Notes: generated by a model from the sequence alone, not told the origin. Counted from the stretch's first letter, positions 51,552-61,223 are shown. The stretch is DNA of 64,000 bases from Vibrio parahaemolyticus (GCF_900460535.1 NZ_UHIL01000002.1:992001-1056000), one strand, 5' to 3'. Translations and numbers: made by a program.

Positions 51552-54257
51552 CTACAGCGCTTTCATCGCTTCAGATTTGTCTGAAGTCATAACGAAATGC
51601 AGCTCACCACCGTCTTTCAAATCGCTGTGCGAGAAGCTGAAGTTGTCACTCAATTGTTTGCCGTTGATGGTCACCGACTTCACGTAGATGCTCTCTTGGC
51701 TGTTGTTTTCTGAGGTGATGGTGAATTTACCGTCCGCGACTGGAATCACGGCTTTGTCGAACAGAGGACGACCGATGGTGTAACTTGCTTCGCCCGGTGT
51801 GACTTGGTAGAAGCCCAATGCAGACATCACATACCACGCCGACATCTGACCGACGTCTTCGTTACCAATCAGACCTTCATGGGTTGGGTGGTAGAACTCG
51901 TTCATCGCTTGATCGACGATTTCTTGTGTCTTCCAAGGTTCTGCCGTCCAGTTGTAGAGGTAAGGCACGTGATGATCTGGCTCGTTACCCATCACGAACT
52001 GACCGATGTAGCCAGACATGTCGTGTGATTGGCTTGTATCGGCGTTGGAGTCCGCATTAAACAGCGCATTCAAGTTGGCTAAGAATGCCGCTTTGCCTTG
52101 TTCGGTTACGTCTTCAGGAAGAGAGAAGTCAGTACGGTCAATGTGCTCGCCGCCCATCACGTTAGCCAGACCGTTCAAGTTGTGCGGTGCAAACCATGTC
52201 CATTGCCATGTATTGCCTTCAGTAAAGTCTTCACCACGGTGCTCGGCGCGGTAAGGCCAGAACACGTCACTTTCGTTGAGTGCTTTGCGGTCTTTACACG
52301 CGTTGTAGTCCATACCGTCTGGGATAGACAGCGCCATGTTCTCGTCCAAACATTCGGCTTTCAGGTTGTTTGCCCAAACCTTGCTGCCACTGTTCATGTA
52401 AGCCGGACGCATAAAGCCCGTCGCACCCAATGCGTTGCCTTTGGTGTCTTGCAGTTTGCCGTATTGCTCTGGGTTGTAATCGAAGTAGTTCTTGAACGAT
52501 TCAGAGCGCGCCATGTAGCGGTCGTATTGTTGGTCATTGCCCGCAAGTTTAGCGATCTGAGCGATACACCAGTCGTAGTATGCGTTCTCAAGACCGTAAG
52601 ACACCGACTCGTTCACAAGCTCGTCGTATTTATCGACTTTCAAGCCCTCCACGTAACCCGGTTTGTCGCCAGAGTCCGGCGCCCATTTGGTGTTAGCTGG
52701 AATAAAGCCAACGTCTTCTTGGTAGTCGTTATGACGTGTCATGACCGTGAAGCGTTTGTCACCGTTCCAAGCATCTTGGTAAGGTACCCAGCTCTCTGTT
52801 TTATCAAGGTTGAAGTTGACTGTTTCGTCAGCGGCTTTCAGTGCCAAATCAAACTCAGCAGTGGTAAAGGCTTCTGGGTGTTTGACCATTATATCGGCGA
52901 TAACCGAGACCGCAGGATGACCGACCATTTCACCGGTGTAATCCGAGTGCAGTTCCCATTTTGGCAACACGCCACCCGTTTGGTATTTGTTCAATAGATC
53001 GCGTGCGTTTTCAATCGCGCGGTCTTTATCGATGATGGTTTTCAGTGGGTGTGCGGCGCGGAAGGTATCCCACATTGAGTAAACCGAGTAGTTCACTAAG
53101 CCATCTTCTGCTTGGTGCACTTTGCCATCCATGCCACGGTATTTGCCATCCACGTCTTGGTATAGGAATGGGGCAACAAACGTACGGTAGAGCGAGGTGT
53201 AGAACATGGTTTTGTCAGCTTTGTTGCCGCCTTCCAGTTCAAACTCGCCAAGGATGTTTTCCCAAGCCACGCGGTTTTGTTGTACGACGTTGTCGAAATC
53301 CCAGCCGTTGGTGTCCGCTTCTAGGTTTTTCAGTGCGCCGTCAACGCCAGTGCCAGAAATCGCTACTTTGACCACCAATGGCTCATCGCTCTTACCAAAG
53401 TTCAAATGCGTCAGGACATCGTTTGCGCGTTTCGCCAAACGTTCTGGGTCAGGTTCTGGTTCGCCCGGCATTGGTTTGTGTTCTGCGTAACCACGGTAAT
53501 CTTCCAAGCCGACTTCAGTAGCGTCAGTTGGAGTCAGTTTGCTCTCAGAAGCCAGCTTGGTGTACAGGTTCTCTTCGACGATTGGATCAGAGAATTCTGC
53601 CGCGAAGAACACGGTTTGCCATTGACCCCATTCGTTTGAGGTACGTGCGCCTACGACGGTGGTGTCGTTAACGCGTTTGTAGTAGATGCTGCGAGAGTGG
53701 TTGCCGTATTGCTCCAACAGCTCGTGTTGCAGGTCGATACGTACTTTACGATCTTCACCCGGCTTGAAGGTGTAACGTTGGAACGCCACGCGGTCGGTCG
53801 CCGATAGCTCAGCTTTTACGCCGGTTTCTACAAGGTCAACCGAGTAGTAACCAACCTCCGCCACTTCCGAGCTTTTATCCATGGTCACGGCATCAGTATT
53901 GAAACCTGTGTATGGCAAGAAGGCGAAGTCGTTTAGGTCGCCTTTACCTGCGCCGGAAATGTGGGTCATTGAGAAGCCAGAAAGCAGGCTGTGCACAGGA
54001 TCGTATTCAACAGGCGAGCCTTTGCCATTCCAACCGTTTGGATCGAAGTTATCTGGGGACGGTTGAATCATACCTTCTGGCATAACTGGAGACGGGTTGA
54101 CGTTGCCAAGACCTTTAGTGCCGATCAAGGTATCAACGAATTCCAAAGTAGGGGTAGAGATAACTGGAGTTTCTGGATCAGAGTCGCTGCCACAACCAGC
54201 AAGACCAAGCATGGCGGTTAACACTGCAGTAGAGAGTAGGGTTCTTTTTAGTTTCAT
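51552..54257 (-). CDS. GH92 alpha-mannosidase lipoprotein, paralogue 3 (divergent N-terminal motifs)
   Basis: 901 residues from the ATG at 54257; a start 16 codons earlier (54305) is rejected because lipobox LAGC then falls too late, whereas this start puts Cys at 22 as in the other four. The catalytic C-terminal motifs are conserved (GNEPDHHVPYLYNWTAEPWK; LIGNEDVGQMSAWYVMSALG). The N-terminal sugar-site motifs differ from paralogues 1, 2 and 4: GTKGLGNVNPSPVMPEGMIQ replaces GHTFPG, and SGFSMTHISGAGKGDLNDF replaces GFSHTHLSGTG. This points to another linkage or substrate, such as mannosyl-phosphate or alpha-1,3/1,6; that is inference. Confidence 0.9.
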   Translation of the reverse strand: MKLKRTLLSTAVLTAMLGLAGCGSDSDPETPVISTPTLEFVDTLIGTKGLGNVNPSPVMPEGMIQPSPDNFDPNGWNGKGSPVEYDPVHSLLSGFSMTHISGAGKGDLNDFAFLPYTGFNTDAVTMDKSSEVAEVGYYSVDLVETGVKAELSATDRVAFQRYTFKPGEDRKVRIDLQHELLEQYGNHSRSIYYKRVNDTTVVGARTSNEWGQWQTVFFAAEFSDPIVEENLYTKLASESKLTPTDATEVGLEDYRGYAEHKPMPGEPEPDPERLAKRANDVLTHLNFGKSDEPLVVKVAISGTGVDGALKNLEADTNGWDFDNVVQQNRVAWENILGEFELEGGNKADKTMFYTSLYRTFVAPFLYQDVDGKYRGMDGKVHQAEDGLVNYSVYSMWDTFRAAHPLKTIIDKDRAIENARDLLNKYQTGGVLPKWELHSDYTGEMVGHPAVSVIADIMVKHPEAFTTAEFDLALKAADETVNFNLDKTESWVPYQDAWNGDKRFTVMTRHNDYQEDVGFIPANTKWAPDSGDKPGYVEGLKVDKYDELVNESVSYGLENAYYDWCIAQIAKLAGNDQQYDRYMARSESFKNYFDYNPEQYGKLQDTKGNALGATGFMRPAYMNSGSKVWANNLKAECLDENMALSIPDGMDYNACKDRKALNESDVFWPYRAEHRGEDFTEGNTWQWTWFAPHNLNGLANVMGGEHIDRTDFSLPEDVTEQGKAAFLANLNALFNADSNADTSQSHDMSGYIGQFVMGNEPDHHVPYLYNWTAEPWKTQEIVDQAMNEFYHPTHEGLIGNEDVGQMSAWYVMSALGFYQVTPGEASYTIGRPLFDKAVIPVADGKFTITSENNSQESIYVKSVTINGKQLSDNFSFSHSDLKDGGELHFVMTSDKSEAMKAL

Positions 54258-54277
54258 TGTTTTTATTCCACGAGAAA

Positions 54278-54296
54278 AGGGGACACGAGGTCCCCT
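54278..54296 (-). other. Intercistronic hairpin between GH92 genes 4 and 3
   Basis: AGGGGAC / GTCCCCT, 7-bp stem with a 5-base loop, between the stop of paralogue 4 and the start of paralogue 3. Confidence 0.65.
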
Positions 54297-54304
54297 CAAA
54301 ATCA

Positions 54305-56725
54305 TTATTCGCCTAGGTTGGCTTGCATTGCTTCAGACTTGTCAGCTGTCATCACGAAGTGCAGTTCGCCGCCTGCTTTGAATTCGCTGTGCTGGAAGGT
54401 GTTGTACACATCCAGAGGCTTGCCGTTGATGGTCACTTCTTTGATGTACATGTTGTCTGGACCGTTGTTTTCAGCCGTTACCGTGAAGGTGCCAGAGCCA
54501 ATGTCTACCGTCGCTTTGTCGAAGATTGGACGACCGATGCTGTAGGTTGGATCGGTTGGCGAGATTTGGTAGAAGCCCAGTGCTGACATCAAGTACCACG
54601 CCGACATTTGACCTACGTCTTCGTTACCGATGATGCCGTCTGGTGTCGGTTTGTAGAATTGGTCGTAAACTTGGTCTAGGTATTCCTGCGCCTTGTAAGA
54701 CTCTTCAGTACGGTTGTACAAGTAGATGACGTGGTGCGAAGGTTCGTTTCCGTGAATGTACTGACCGATGTAGCCTGTCATATCTTGGTGCGCTTCGCCG
54801 CCATTTGGATCGGCAGTAAATAGGTTGTTCAGCTTGTCGTTCAGACCTTGCGTGCCGCCCATGATTTCAGTCAGCTTGTCTAAGTCTTGCATGAACGCCC
54901 ATTGCCATTGCCACGCGTTACCTTCTGTGTAGTAGAACGCGTCAGACTTGTAAGGGTCGAAGTCAGTTGAAGCGTATTTCAGCGCACATGGGTCGCCTTC
55001 TTTCAGTTCTGTCGGTACGAAGAAGCCCGTGCCGTCTGCGTTACCTGCTTCTGCATCCCAGTGTTTCAAAGAGTTGTAAGAACGAGCTTTGAACTCTTCA
55101 TACGCGTCCATATCGCCAGCGGCTTTCGCCATTTCTGCGATCGTCCAATCGTAGAATGAGAATTCCAACGAGTACGACACTGAGTTCCAGTTCGGGTAAC
55201 GAACACACTGTTCTTTCTCGTGGTAGTTCAACTGACCTGCCATGAGTGAGCTTAGGATGTCGTCATGAATCTGTGGGTATTCATGCGGAGTGTAACGTGC
55301 TGATTTCACTGATGCGGTGTAAGCTTGCTCTGCATCAATCAAGCCTTTGGTTACCGCATCGCCCAGAATCGCTGCCGATGGGTAGCCGATCATGGTGCCG
55401 GTTTCTGAGCCGTGACCTTCCCATTTCGGCAATAGACCAAACTCGTCGTTGGATTTACGAATCAAGTCTTTCACGTATAGCGTTGCTTGGTCTGGGTCGA
55501 TGATAGTCCACATTGGGTGAACCGCGCGGAACGTATCCCAGGTTGAGTAAATCGAGTAGTTTGGTGTGTCGCCATCTTTCAGTGTGCGCACTGTGCCAAG
55601 CATATCCACGTATTGACCATCCACATCGTAGAACTCGATTGGCGCGATCATCATGTGGTACATGCCGGTGTAGAAGTTGGTTTTCTCTGCGTCTGTGCCG
55701 CCTTCGACTTTGATTTTTGCTAGCTTCTCAGCCCACGCGTATTCTGCGTCTTCTTTTACTTTTGCTAGGTCGAAACTTGGTGCTTCCGCTTCTAAGTTTT
55801 TCTGTGCGCCTTGCCAGTTAACTGGAGAGATACCCACGCGGATTTCAATTGGCTCTTCGCCTGTGCCGAAGTTTAGGTAAGCGGTCAGATCATCGCCTGA
55901 GTAAACCGCCCCATTACGCATTTCGCGCGTTGGTTCTAGGTCTTGTTCACCCAACATTGCTTTGGCGATTGGTTGGTTGAATTTCGCGTAGAAGAAGATG
56001 TCCTGACCTTGGTGATCTTGCCCTTGGAACCAGCCAGTTGAGGTTTTACAACCGCGAATGGTGTATTCGTCCACCACTTCTACTTTGTTCTTCAAAGACT
56101 TGCCGTTGTTGTTCATTAGGGTATGACCTAAATCGAACTTCACGTTGCGGTCTGCGCCTTCAGCAAAGGTGTATTTGTGCAAGCCAACGCGTTTGGTTGC
56201 GCTCAGTTCTACTTCGATTTGACCTTGGTTTAGCTTGGTTTTGTAGTAGCCTGCGCTTGCTTCTTCATTGGCTTTGTCGAACGAGTTCAGTTGTGTGTTC
56301 GCCATGTCTGCGTATGGCAGAACCAAGATGTCGCCTAAGTCCGTTGCGCCTGTACCTGAAAGGTGAGTATGGGAGAAGCCGTACAGCGGAACGTCAGTGT
56401 TAACTACTTCGCCAGTTTCGTAGTTGGATGAATCCCAGTAGCCAGATGCCGAGTGCCAAGGGTTAAGACCCGATTCGTGGTCTGTGTTAGAGCCGATGAA
56501 AGTATCTGGAGACAGTTGAACCATACCTGCCGGTACAGTCGCGCCCGGGAATGTATGACCAGAAGCTGCTGTACCGATCATAGGATCGACGTATTTCAAT
56601 ACCGCAAGATCAACAATTGGATCACCCGGCAGTGAAGAGGAAGAATCGTTGTCGCTGTTGCAGCCAGCCAAGCCACCCGTCAGACCAACCAGGATAGCCA
56701 AAGAGATAAGATTACGTTTAAACAT
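54305..56725 (-). CDS. GH92 alpha-mannosidase lipoprotein, paralogue 4
   Basis: 806 residues from the second ATG (56725). The first ATG (56731) adds Met-His only; the second places the lipobox Cys at residue 22 like the other paralogues. No strong Shine-Dalgarno helps the choice. Motifs: ASGHTFPGATVPAGMVQLS, LYGFSHTHLSGTGATDLGDI, EGNAWQWQWAFMQD, GNEPSHHVIYLYNRTEESYK (Pro of the PYL motif changed to Ile) and IIGNEDVGQMSAWYLMSALG. Predicted calcium-dependent exo-alpha-mannosidase, anchored in the outer membrane. Three 14-base direct repeats lie in its upstream leader. Confidence 0.92.
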   Translation of the reverse strand: MFKRNLISLAILVGLTGGLAGCNSDNDSSSSLPGDPIVDLAVLKYVDPMIGTAASGHTFPGATVPAGMVQLSPDTFIGSNTDHESGLNPWHSASGYWDSSNYETGEVVNTDVPLYGFSHTHLSGTGATDLGDILVLPYADMANTQLNSFDKANEEASAGYYKTKLNQGQIEVELSATKRVGLHKYTFAEGADRNVKFDLGHTLMNNNGKSLKNKVEVVDEYTIRGCKTSTGWFQGQDHQGQDIFFYAKFNQPIAKAMLGEQDLEPTREMRNGAVYSGDDLTAYLNFGTGEEPIEIRVGISPVNWQGAQKNLEAEAPSFDLAKVKEDAEYAWAEKLAKIKVEGGTDAEKTNFYTGMYHMMIAPIEFYDVDGQYVDMLGTVRTLKDGDTPNYSIYSTWDTFRAVHPMWTIIDPDQATLYVKDLIRKSNDEFGLLPKWEGHGSETGTMIGYPSAAILGDAVTKGLIDAEQAYTASVKSARYTPHEYPQIHDDILSSLMAGQLNYHEKEQCVRYPNWNSVSYSLEFSFYDWTIAEMAKAAGDMDAYEEFKARSYNSLKHWDAEAGNADGTGFFVPTELKEGDPCALKYASTDFDPYKSDAFYYTEGNAWQWQWAFMQDLDKLTEIMGGTQGLNDKLNNLFTADPNGGEAHQDMTGYIGQYIHGNEPSHHVIYLYNRTEESYKAQEYLDQVYDQFYKPTPDGIIGNEDVGQMSAWYLMSALGFYQISPTDPTYSIGRPIFDKATVDIGSGTFTVTAENNGPDNMYIKEVTINGKPLDVYNTFQHSEFKAGGELHFVMTADKSEAMQANLGE

Positions 56726-56761
56726 GTGCATACCGTTTTGTCGTTATTCGTATATAAAAAG

Positions 56762-56803
56762 TGTTTATAAGAGACTGTTTATAAAGGACTGCTTATAAAA
56801 TTT
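56762..56803. repeat. Three tandem 14-base repeats upstream of GH92 paralogue 4
   Basis: TGTTTATAAGAGAC, TGTTTATAAAGGAC and TGCTTATAAAATTT follow one another without gaps. They sit between GH92 genes 5 and 4, where an internal promoter or regulator site could be. Confidence 0.6.
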
Positions 56804-56815
56804 GCTTGTAGGGGT

Positions 56816-56840
56816 AGCCGGGAGATGCGCTCCCCCGGCT
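56816..56840 (-). other. Intercistronic hairpin between GH92 genes 5 and 4
   Basis: AGCCGGG / CCCGGCT, 7-bp stem extendable by two more pairs, directly after the stop region of paralogue 5. Confidence 0.65.
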
Positions 56841-56858
56841 GAGTTGTCACTATTGGGA

Positions 56859-59690
56859 TTAACGAGAACCTGAAGGCATCTCGTCTTCATGCAAGAACTC
56901 ACCGATGCCTTGTGCTGGTGGAAGATCTTGCTCTAGAGAGCCCCAACGTTGATTTGGTTTGTCGCCCATCACGAACTCCAACTCACCGCCGTACATGATT
57001 TCGTTATGAGTTAGGTAAGTGCGGTTGAAGTCTTTGCCGTTGTAGCGAGCCGATTGAATGAAGATGTTTTCGCGGCTAACGTTCTTCGCGGTCACCGTGA
57101 ACTTCTGGTTGTTGCCGACATCGATAGACGCGCTTTCAAACAGCGGAGTGCCGATTTCGTAGATGCCAGAAGAAGCGTTCACTGGGTAGAAGCCAAGTGC
57201 ACGGAACACGAACCACGCAGAGAGCGTACCGAAGTCGTCGTTACCACAAATGCCGTCAGCGGTGTTCTTGTAGCAAATGTTGGTTGCTGCGGCGATAGCT
57301 GCCTGACCTTTCCAAGGTTGACCTACGTAGTTGTACAGGTACGGTACGTGGATATCTGGTTCGTTACCTTGAACGTGCTGACCAACGTTACCTGTGTTGA
57401 ACACTGGGAATTGGTTGTCACCTGCGTTGCGGTCTGGGTAGGTTGACCAGTACTCATCCAAGCGTGCTGCGAACAAGTCACCGCGTTCTGCTTCAGGGTT
57501 TTGTGTCTTGTCGAAGCGTGTCATCAGATCAATCAAACCATGAATGTCGTGCTGAACACTGAACGAGTATTGCCAGCCGTTAGACTCAGAGAATGCCCAG
57601 TTAAACATGTCTGGACGCCAGTCTTTACCCACCGCACGACCGGTGATTGGGTCTACCCAACCTGCATCGATAAACTCGCCATCGTAGTCACGGGCTTTGA
57701 ACCAACCTTGGTATTGCTTACCACCGAAGTCGAATTGCGCTTGCCAGTTTTTAGAACGGTTAGCGAACTCGGTGTAGCGTGGATCTTCTTCACCAAATAC
57801 TTCTTTGATCGATTGCGCGATTGCCCAGTCGTTCATTGAGTATTCAAGCGAGTAAGATGCTGTCCAAGAGTCTTTAAATGGTGAGTGACCGCCGTAAGAA
57901 TCTGGTGGAGTGTCGTGCAATTGCGCTGGCACGTAACCTTGTTCTTCGTACTCTTTGATCCATGCTACGCCTTGGCTCGTTGCGGCGCGCGCGTCAGTGA
58001 TCATCGCTTCAACCAAGCGCTCTTTGACGTCTTTGCGCTCTGCTTCTGTGAAGCCAAGGTCGATCATGCGTTTTTCTAGTGAGCCTTTCGACAGCACATC
58101 ATGAATCACAGGCGTTGAGTGCATGCCCATCATCATGCCGGTTTCGTTGCCTTTGAATGTCCACTCAGGCAGGCGACCTTTGCGCACGTTGCCTTTGTCA
58201 TCCACCCATTCTTCTTCGGCGTAAGACAACATAGACAGCACCACGTCTGCTAGGCGGTCTGGCTCAAGAATCGAAGACAGCGGTTGAACCGCGCGGTAGG
58301 TATCCCACAACGAGAAAGTGTCGTAGCGCGTGAAGTCTGCTTTGCCATCTTTGTTTGCATCGGCTGTGCGGATTGACTCTTTCAGCGTATCAATCTTATC
58401 GCCCCAAGGTGTGTTGCCATCTGGGTAAGCGTTGCGACCTTGGTGAACTTGGCGGTAGCGACCATCTAAGTCAGAGTGAATGGTTTGACCTAGGTACGAG
58501 TGGTACATCGCGGTGTAGAACGTCTGTTTGTAATCTTCGTCGCCAGAGACTTGGATCTTGCCGAGTTCGTCTTCCCATTTCTTCGTTGCCGCTTTACGTA
58601 CTTGGTCGAAGTTCATGCCCGCAACTTCTGTCATGTTAAGAGAAGCACCTGATTTGCCGTTCTCGCCGATCTCAACGTTTGATAGCGCCAATTTTGCTTC
58701 AACCGTTAAGCCGTCTTTTGAGGTATCGAACTCAACGTAAGCGCGTGCGTATTGGTACTTGCCGCGTGTCTCGTTACCGATTTCCGTAATGCCTTCTGGC
58801 ACGTCCATGTAACGACCTTGCTCTTTATCATAGTAAGCAAAGCGAACGTTTTTGATTGGTTGGTCGAATTCCATCACGAAGAATTCTTTTTGGCTTGGTG
58901 CCCAACCATCAGAGAAACGGTGACCTTCTAGACGGTTATTGTCTTTGTCCCATTTCAAGTAAGAATCTGATGTGTAGTCCCAGTTAATTTTGAAGCCAGT
59001 GTTAACGATGATTTCTGACTTCTCATCACGAGGGAAGGTGTAGCGGTGCACACCAACGCGATCAGACGCCGTCAACTCAGCTTTGATGTCGTAATCCAAT
59101 AGATCGACTTTGTAGTAACCTGCCGTCGCTTGCTCGTCACGATGTTGGAAGCGAGACGCTTCTAGGTTTAGCGTTGCCGAACCTTCATCAATCATGTAAT
59201 CCGAACGCGAGTTGATTGGCATGACGAGAATGTCGTTCAAGTCGCCAGCACCTGCTCCGGAAAGGTGGGTATGAGAGAAACCGGAAGTACGTGCGTCGTG
59301 GTAGTAGTAGCCTGAAATGTATTCCCAGCCGTTAGAACCGTTATTTGGAGAAAGCTGCACCATGCCGTGTGGTGTGGTTGCACCAGGGTAGGTGTTGCCT
59401 AGGTTACCTGTGCCGATAAATGGGTTGACGTAGCGTGTTACGTCCATATCGGCGAAATCTACCGGGATGTGAACGCCCATGTCGATTTCAGGTGTTTCTG
59501 GGTTTGGCTTGTCATCACAGTCGCCATCGCCAACTGGAGGACATACTGGCTTGCCGCCGTCAGGAATATCCGGCAGCGCAGGGTTGGTATCACCGCCTTC
59601 ATAAATGTTGGTTGTGTCGTCGTTACAGCCAGTCAGACCGACTAGACCACTGAGAACTGCGCAAGCGAGTAGGGAAGGTTTGAATTTCAT
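56859..59690 (-). CDS. GH92 alpha-mannosidase lipoprotein, paralogue 5 (most divergent)
   Basis: 943 residues, the longest of the five. Lipobox LTGC with Cys22, then a long Pro/Asp/Gly-rich spacer of about 50 residues. Motifs are recognisable but changed: GNLGNTYPGATTPHGMVQLS, SGFSHTHLSGAGAGDLNDIL, GNEPDIHVPYLYNYVGQPWK and ICGNDDFGTLSAWFVFRALG, with NDD in place of NED and IH in place of HH. The EGNAWQW segment reads ESNGWQYSFSVQHD. It begins 122 bases after EIICB and is the first mannosidase of the array. AAGGC precedes the ATG. Probably distinct in linkage preference. Confidence 0.9.
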   Translation of the reverse strand: MKFKPSLLACAVLSGLVGLTGCNDDTTNIYEGGDTNPALPDIPDGGKPVCPPVGDGDCDDKPNPETPEIDMGVHIPVDFADMDVTRYVNPFIGTGNLGNTYPGATTPHGMVQLSPNNGSNGWEYISGYYYHDARTSGFSHTHLSGAGAGDLNDILVMPINSRSDYMIDEGSATLNLEASRFQHRDEQATAGYYKVDLLDYDIKAELTASDRVGVHRYTFPRDEKSEIIVNTGFKINWDYTSDSYLKWDKDNNRLEGHRFSDGWAPSQKEFFVMEFDQPIKNVRFAYYDKEQGRYMDVPEGITEIGNETRGKYQYARAYVEFDTSKDGLTVEAKLALSNVEIGENGKSGASLNMTEVAGMNFDQVRKAATKKWEDELGKIQVSGDEDYKQTFYTAMYHSYLGQTIHSDLDGRYRQVHQGRNAYPDGNTPWGDKIDTLKESIRTADANKDGKADFTRYDTFSLWDTYRAVQPLSSILEPDRLADVVLSMLSYAEEEWVDDKGNVRKGRLPEWTFKGNETGMMMGMHSTPVIHDVLSKGSLEKRMIDLGFTEAERKDVKERLVEAMITDARAATSQGVAWIKEYEEQGYVPAQLHDTPPDSYGGHSPFKDSWTASYSLEYSMNDWAIAQSIKEVFGEEDPRYTEFANRSKNWQAQFDFGGKQYQGWFKARDYDGEFIDAGWVDPITGRAVGKDWRPDMFNWAFSESNGWQYSFSVQHDIHGLIDLMTRFDKTQNPEAERGDLFAARLDEYWSTYPDRNAGDNQFPVFNTGNVGQHVQGNEPDIHVPYLYNYVGQPWKGQAAIAAATNICYKNTADGICGNDDFGTLSAWFVFRALGFYPVNASSGIYEIGTPLFESASIDVGNNQKFTVTAKNVSRENIFIQSARYNGKDFNRTYLTHNEIMYGGELEFVMGDKPNQRWGSLEQDLPPAQGIGEFLHEDEMPSGSR

Positions 59691-59766
59691 TTTTAAAGCC
59701 TTGTAAATTGTAGGTTTATGTAGTTGTTGAAAACAGAGGTATTACTAAAACTTAAAAACTTGAAAT

Positions 59767-59791
59767 AGAGCCCTTTGGGGGAAAGGGCTCT
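59767..59791 (-). terminator. Hairpin/attenuator between the PTS genes and the GH92 array
   Basis: AGAGCCCTTT / AAAGGGCTCT, a perfect 10-bp stem with a 5-base loop. On the minus strand it is followed by ATTTCAAGTTTTT, so it may terminate part of the transcripts leaving the PTS genes and lower expression of the mannosidases. Confidence 0.6.
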
Positions 59792-59811
59792 TAGGGGGAG
59801 GAGCTTAAGGT

Positions 59812-61212
59812 TTAAGCTTTCACAAGAGTCGCTGCGTTACGCATCGCTTCTTTCGTTGAACACTCAACAACGTTTGCTTTTGCAAAGCGGTAAGCGTCTT
59901 TTACTTGGATATCGTGAGCTAGAATAACCAGCTTCGCGTTTGCTACATCTAGGTCTGTGATGCGGTTCTGGATACCGTTTTGACCTTGAGTTTCTACTTT
60001 GATTTTCAGACCTGCTGCCGCACCTGCTTTCTCTAGTGCTTTCGCTGCCATGAATGTGTGTGCTACGCCTGATGGGCAACATGTTACTGCTACGATGTCG
60101 TACTCGCCTTCGCCTGCTGCTGGAGCCGCTTGAGCTTGTGCAGGTGCTGCTTCAACGATTTCGTCTTCTGCTTCTTCTTCAGCAACTGGTTTCCAGAAGC
60201 CAACGATAACTGCTGTTGTTAGTGAGCCTAGTGCGATACCTACAACGTACATTGGGATGTTGCTTGATACAGGTGCTGTGATTAGACCGCCCCATGGTGC
60301 GTGTAGTAGTACGTCTGTTAGGAAACCGAACACACAGCCAACGATACCACCAGCAACGATTGAAGGAAGAACGCGTACAGGGTCGTTTGCTGCGAATGGG
60401 ATAGCACCTTCAGAGATACCGATAGAACCCATGATTGCTGCTGCTTTACCTGCTTCTTGCTCTTGCTTAGTGAACTTCTTCTTGAATAGGAATGTTGCTA
60501 GTGCCATACCTAGAGGAGGCGTACAGATTGCGATACCAACACCACCCATTAGCCATGGTTGAGTATCAACTTGAGTTTGAGCGAATAGCGTTGCTACTTT
60601 GTTGATTGGACCGCCCATATCGAATGCAGTCATACCACCAAGAATCGTACCTAGAACCACTTTAGAAGCGCCAGCCATAGAAGCTAGGAATTCGTTCATC
60701 GAAGCCATGAAGATCTTGATTGGCTCACCGATACCCCATAGAACGATACCTGCAGAGATAAGCGTACCTAGTAGAGGGTAGATGAAGTAAGCGCCCAACG
60801 CAGTCATGTTAGCAGAAAGAGGGATCTTCTTAAGTTGGAATACCACACCACCTGCGATGAAACCCGCTACGATACAACCAAGGAAGCCGCCGCCCATGTC
60901 AGCCATGATGCCAGAAGAGATCATAGCTGGCGCTAGTGCTGGTTTGTCTGCAATTGAATAACCAATGAAGCCACCAAGAATAATTGGGAACAGCACCAGA
61001 CCTTTAATACCGATATTAGAAATATCCGCCAATAAACCGTCCGCAGGAACCGCACCTTTACCTGATGCCATTACCGCCAGCGCCAGAAGTACACCACCCG
61101 CAACGATAAATGGAAGCATGTGAGAAGTACCGAATAAAAGGTGACCTTTCATGGTACTGAGTAGTTTTTTGAAATCGCTATTATTAGTAGCTTGAGCTGT
61201 GATTGTACTCAT
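59812..61212 (-). CDS. PTS fructose-superfamily EIICB component
   Basis: 466 residues in the order IIC then IIB. IIC (about 20-340) has some nine membrane helices and the GISEGAIPFAANDPVRVLPS signature. An Ala/Glu linker (about 345-370) leads to IIB (371-466), whose phosphorylated Cys379 lies in TCCPSGVAHTFMAA. Together with the EIIA encoded 11 bases upstream it forms a complete transporter that imports and phosphorylates one sugar. Fructose is the family default; position before five mannosidases argues for mannose or a mannoside. No kinase or isomerase gene is in view. Confidence 0.88.
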   Translation of the reverse strand: MSTITAQATNNSDFKKLLSTMKGHLLFGTSHMLPFIVAGGVLLALAVMASGKGAVPADGLLADISNIGIKGLVLFPIILGGFIGYSIADKPALAPAMISSGIMADMGGGFLGCIVAGFIAGGVVFQLKKIPLSANMTALGAYFIYPLLGTLISAGIVLWGIGEPIKIFMASMNEFLASMAGASKVVLGTILGGMTAFDMGGPINKVATLFAQTQVDTQPWLMGGVGIAICTPPLGMALATFLFKKKFTKQEQEAGKAAAIMGSIGISEGAIPFAANDPVRVLPSIVAGGIVGCVFGFLTDVLLHAPWGGLITAPVSSNIPMYVVGIALGSLTTAVIVGFWKPVAEEEAEDEIVEAAPAQAQAAPAAGEGEYDIVAVTCCPSGVAHTFMAAKALEKAGAAAGLKIKVETQGQNGIQNRITDLDVANAKLVILAHDIQVKDAYRFAKANVVECSTKEAMRNAATLVKA

Positions 61213-61223
61213 AATTTCACGCC

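Noticed and set aside
52098..52997. 299-codon plus-strand ORF inside GH92 gene 3
   Set aside because: Antisense to a strongly conserved enzyme gene; its Val/Phe/Arg-heavy composition is typical of shadow frames.
56762..56803. Short repeats considered as a CRISPR array
   Set aside because: The units are 14 bases with no spacers; no CRISPR-type repeat-spacer pattern is present anywhere in the window.
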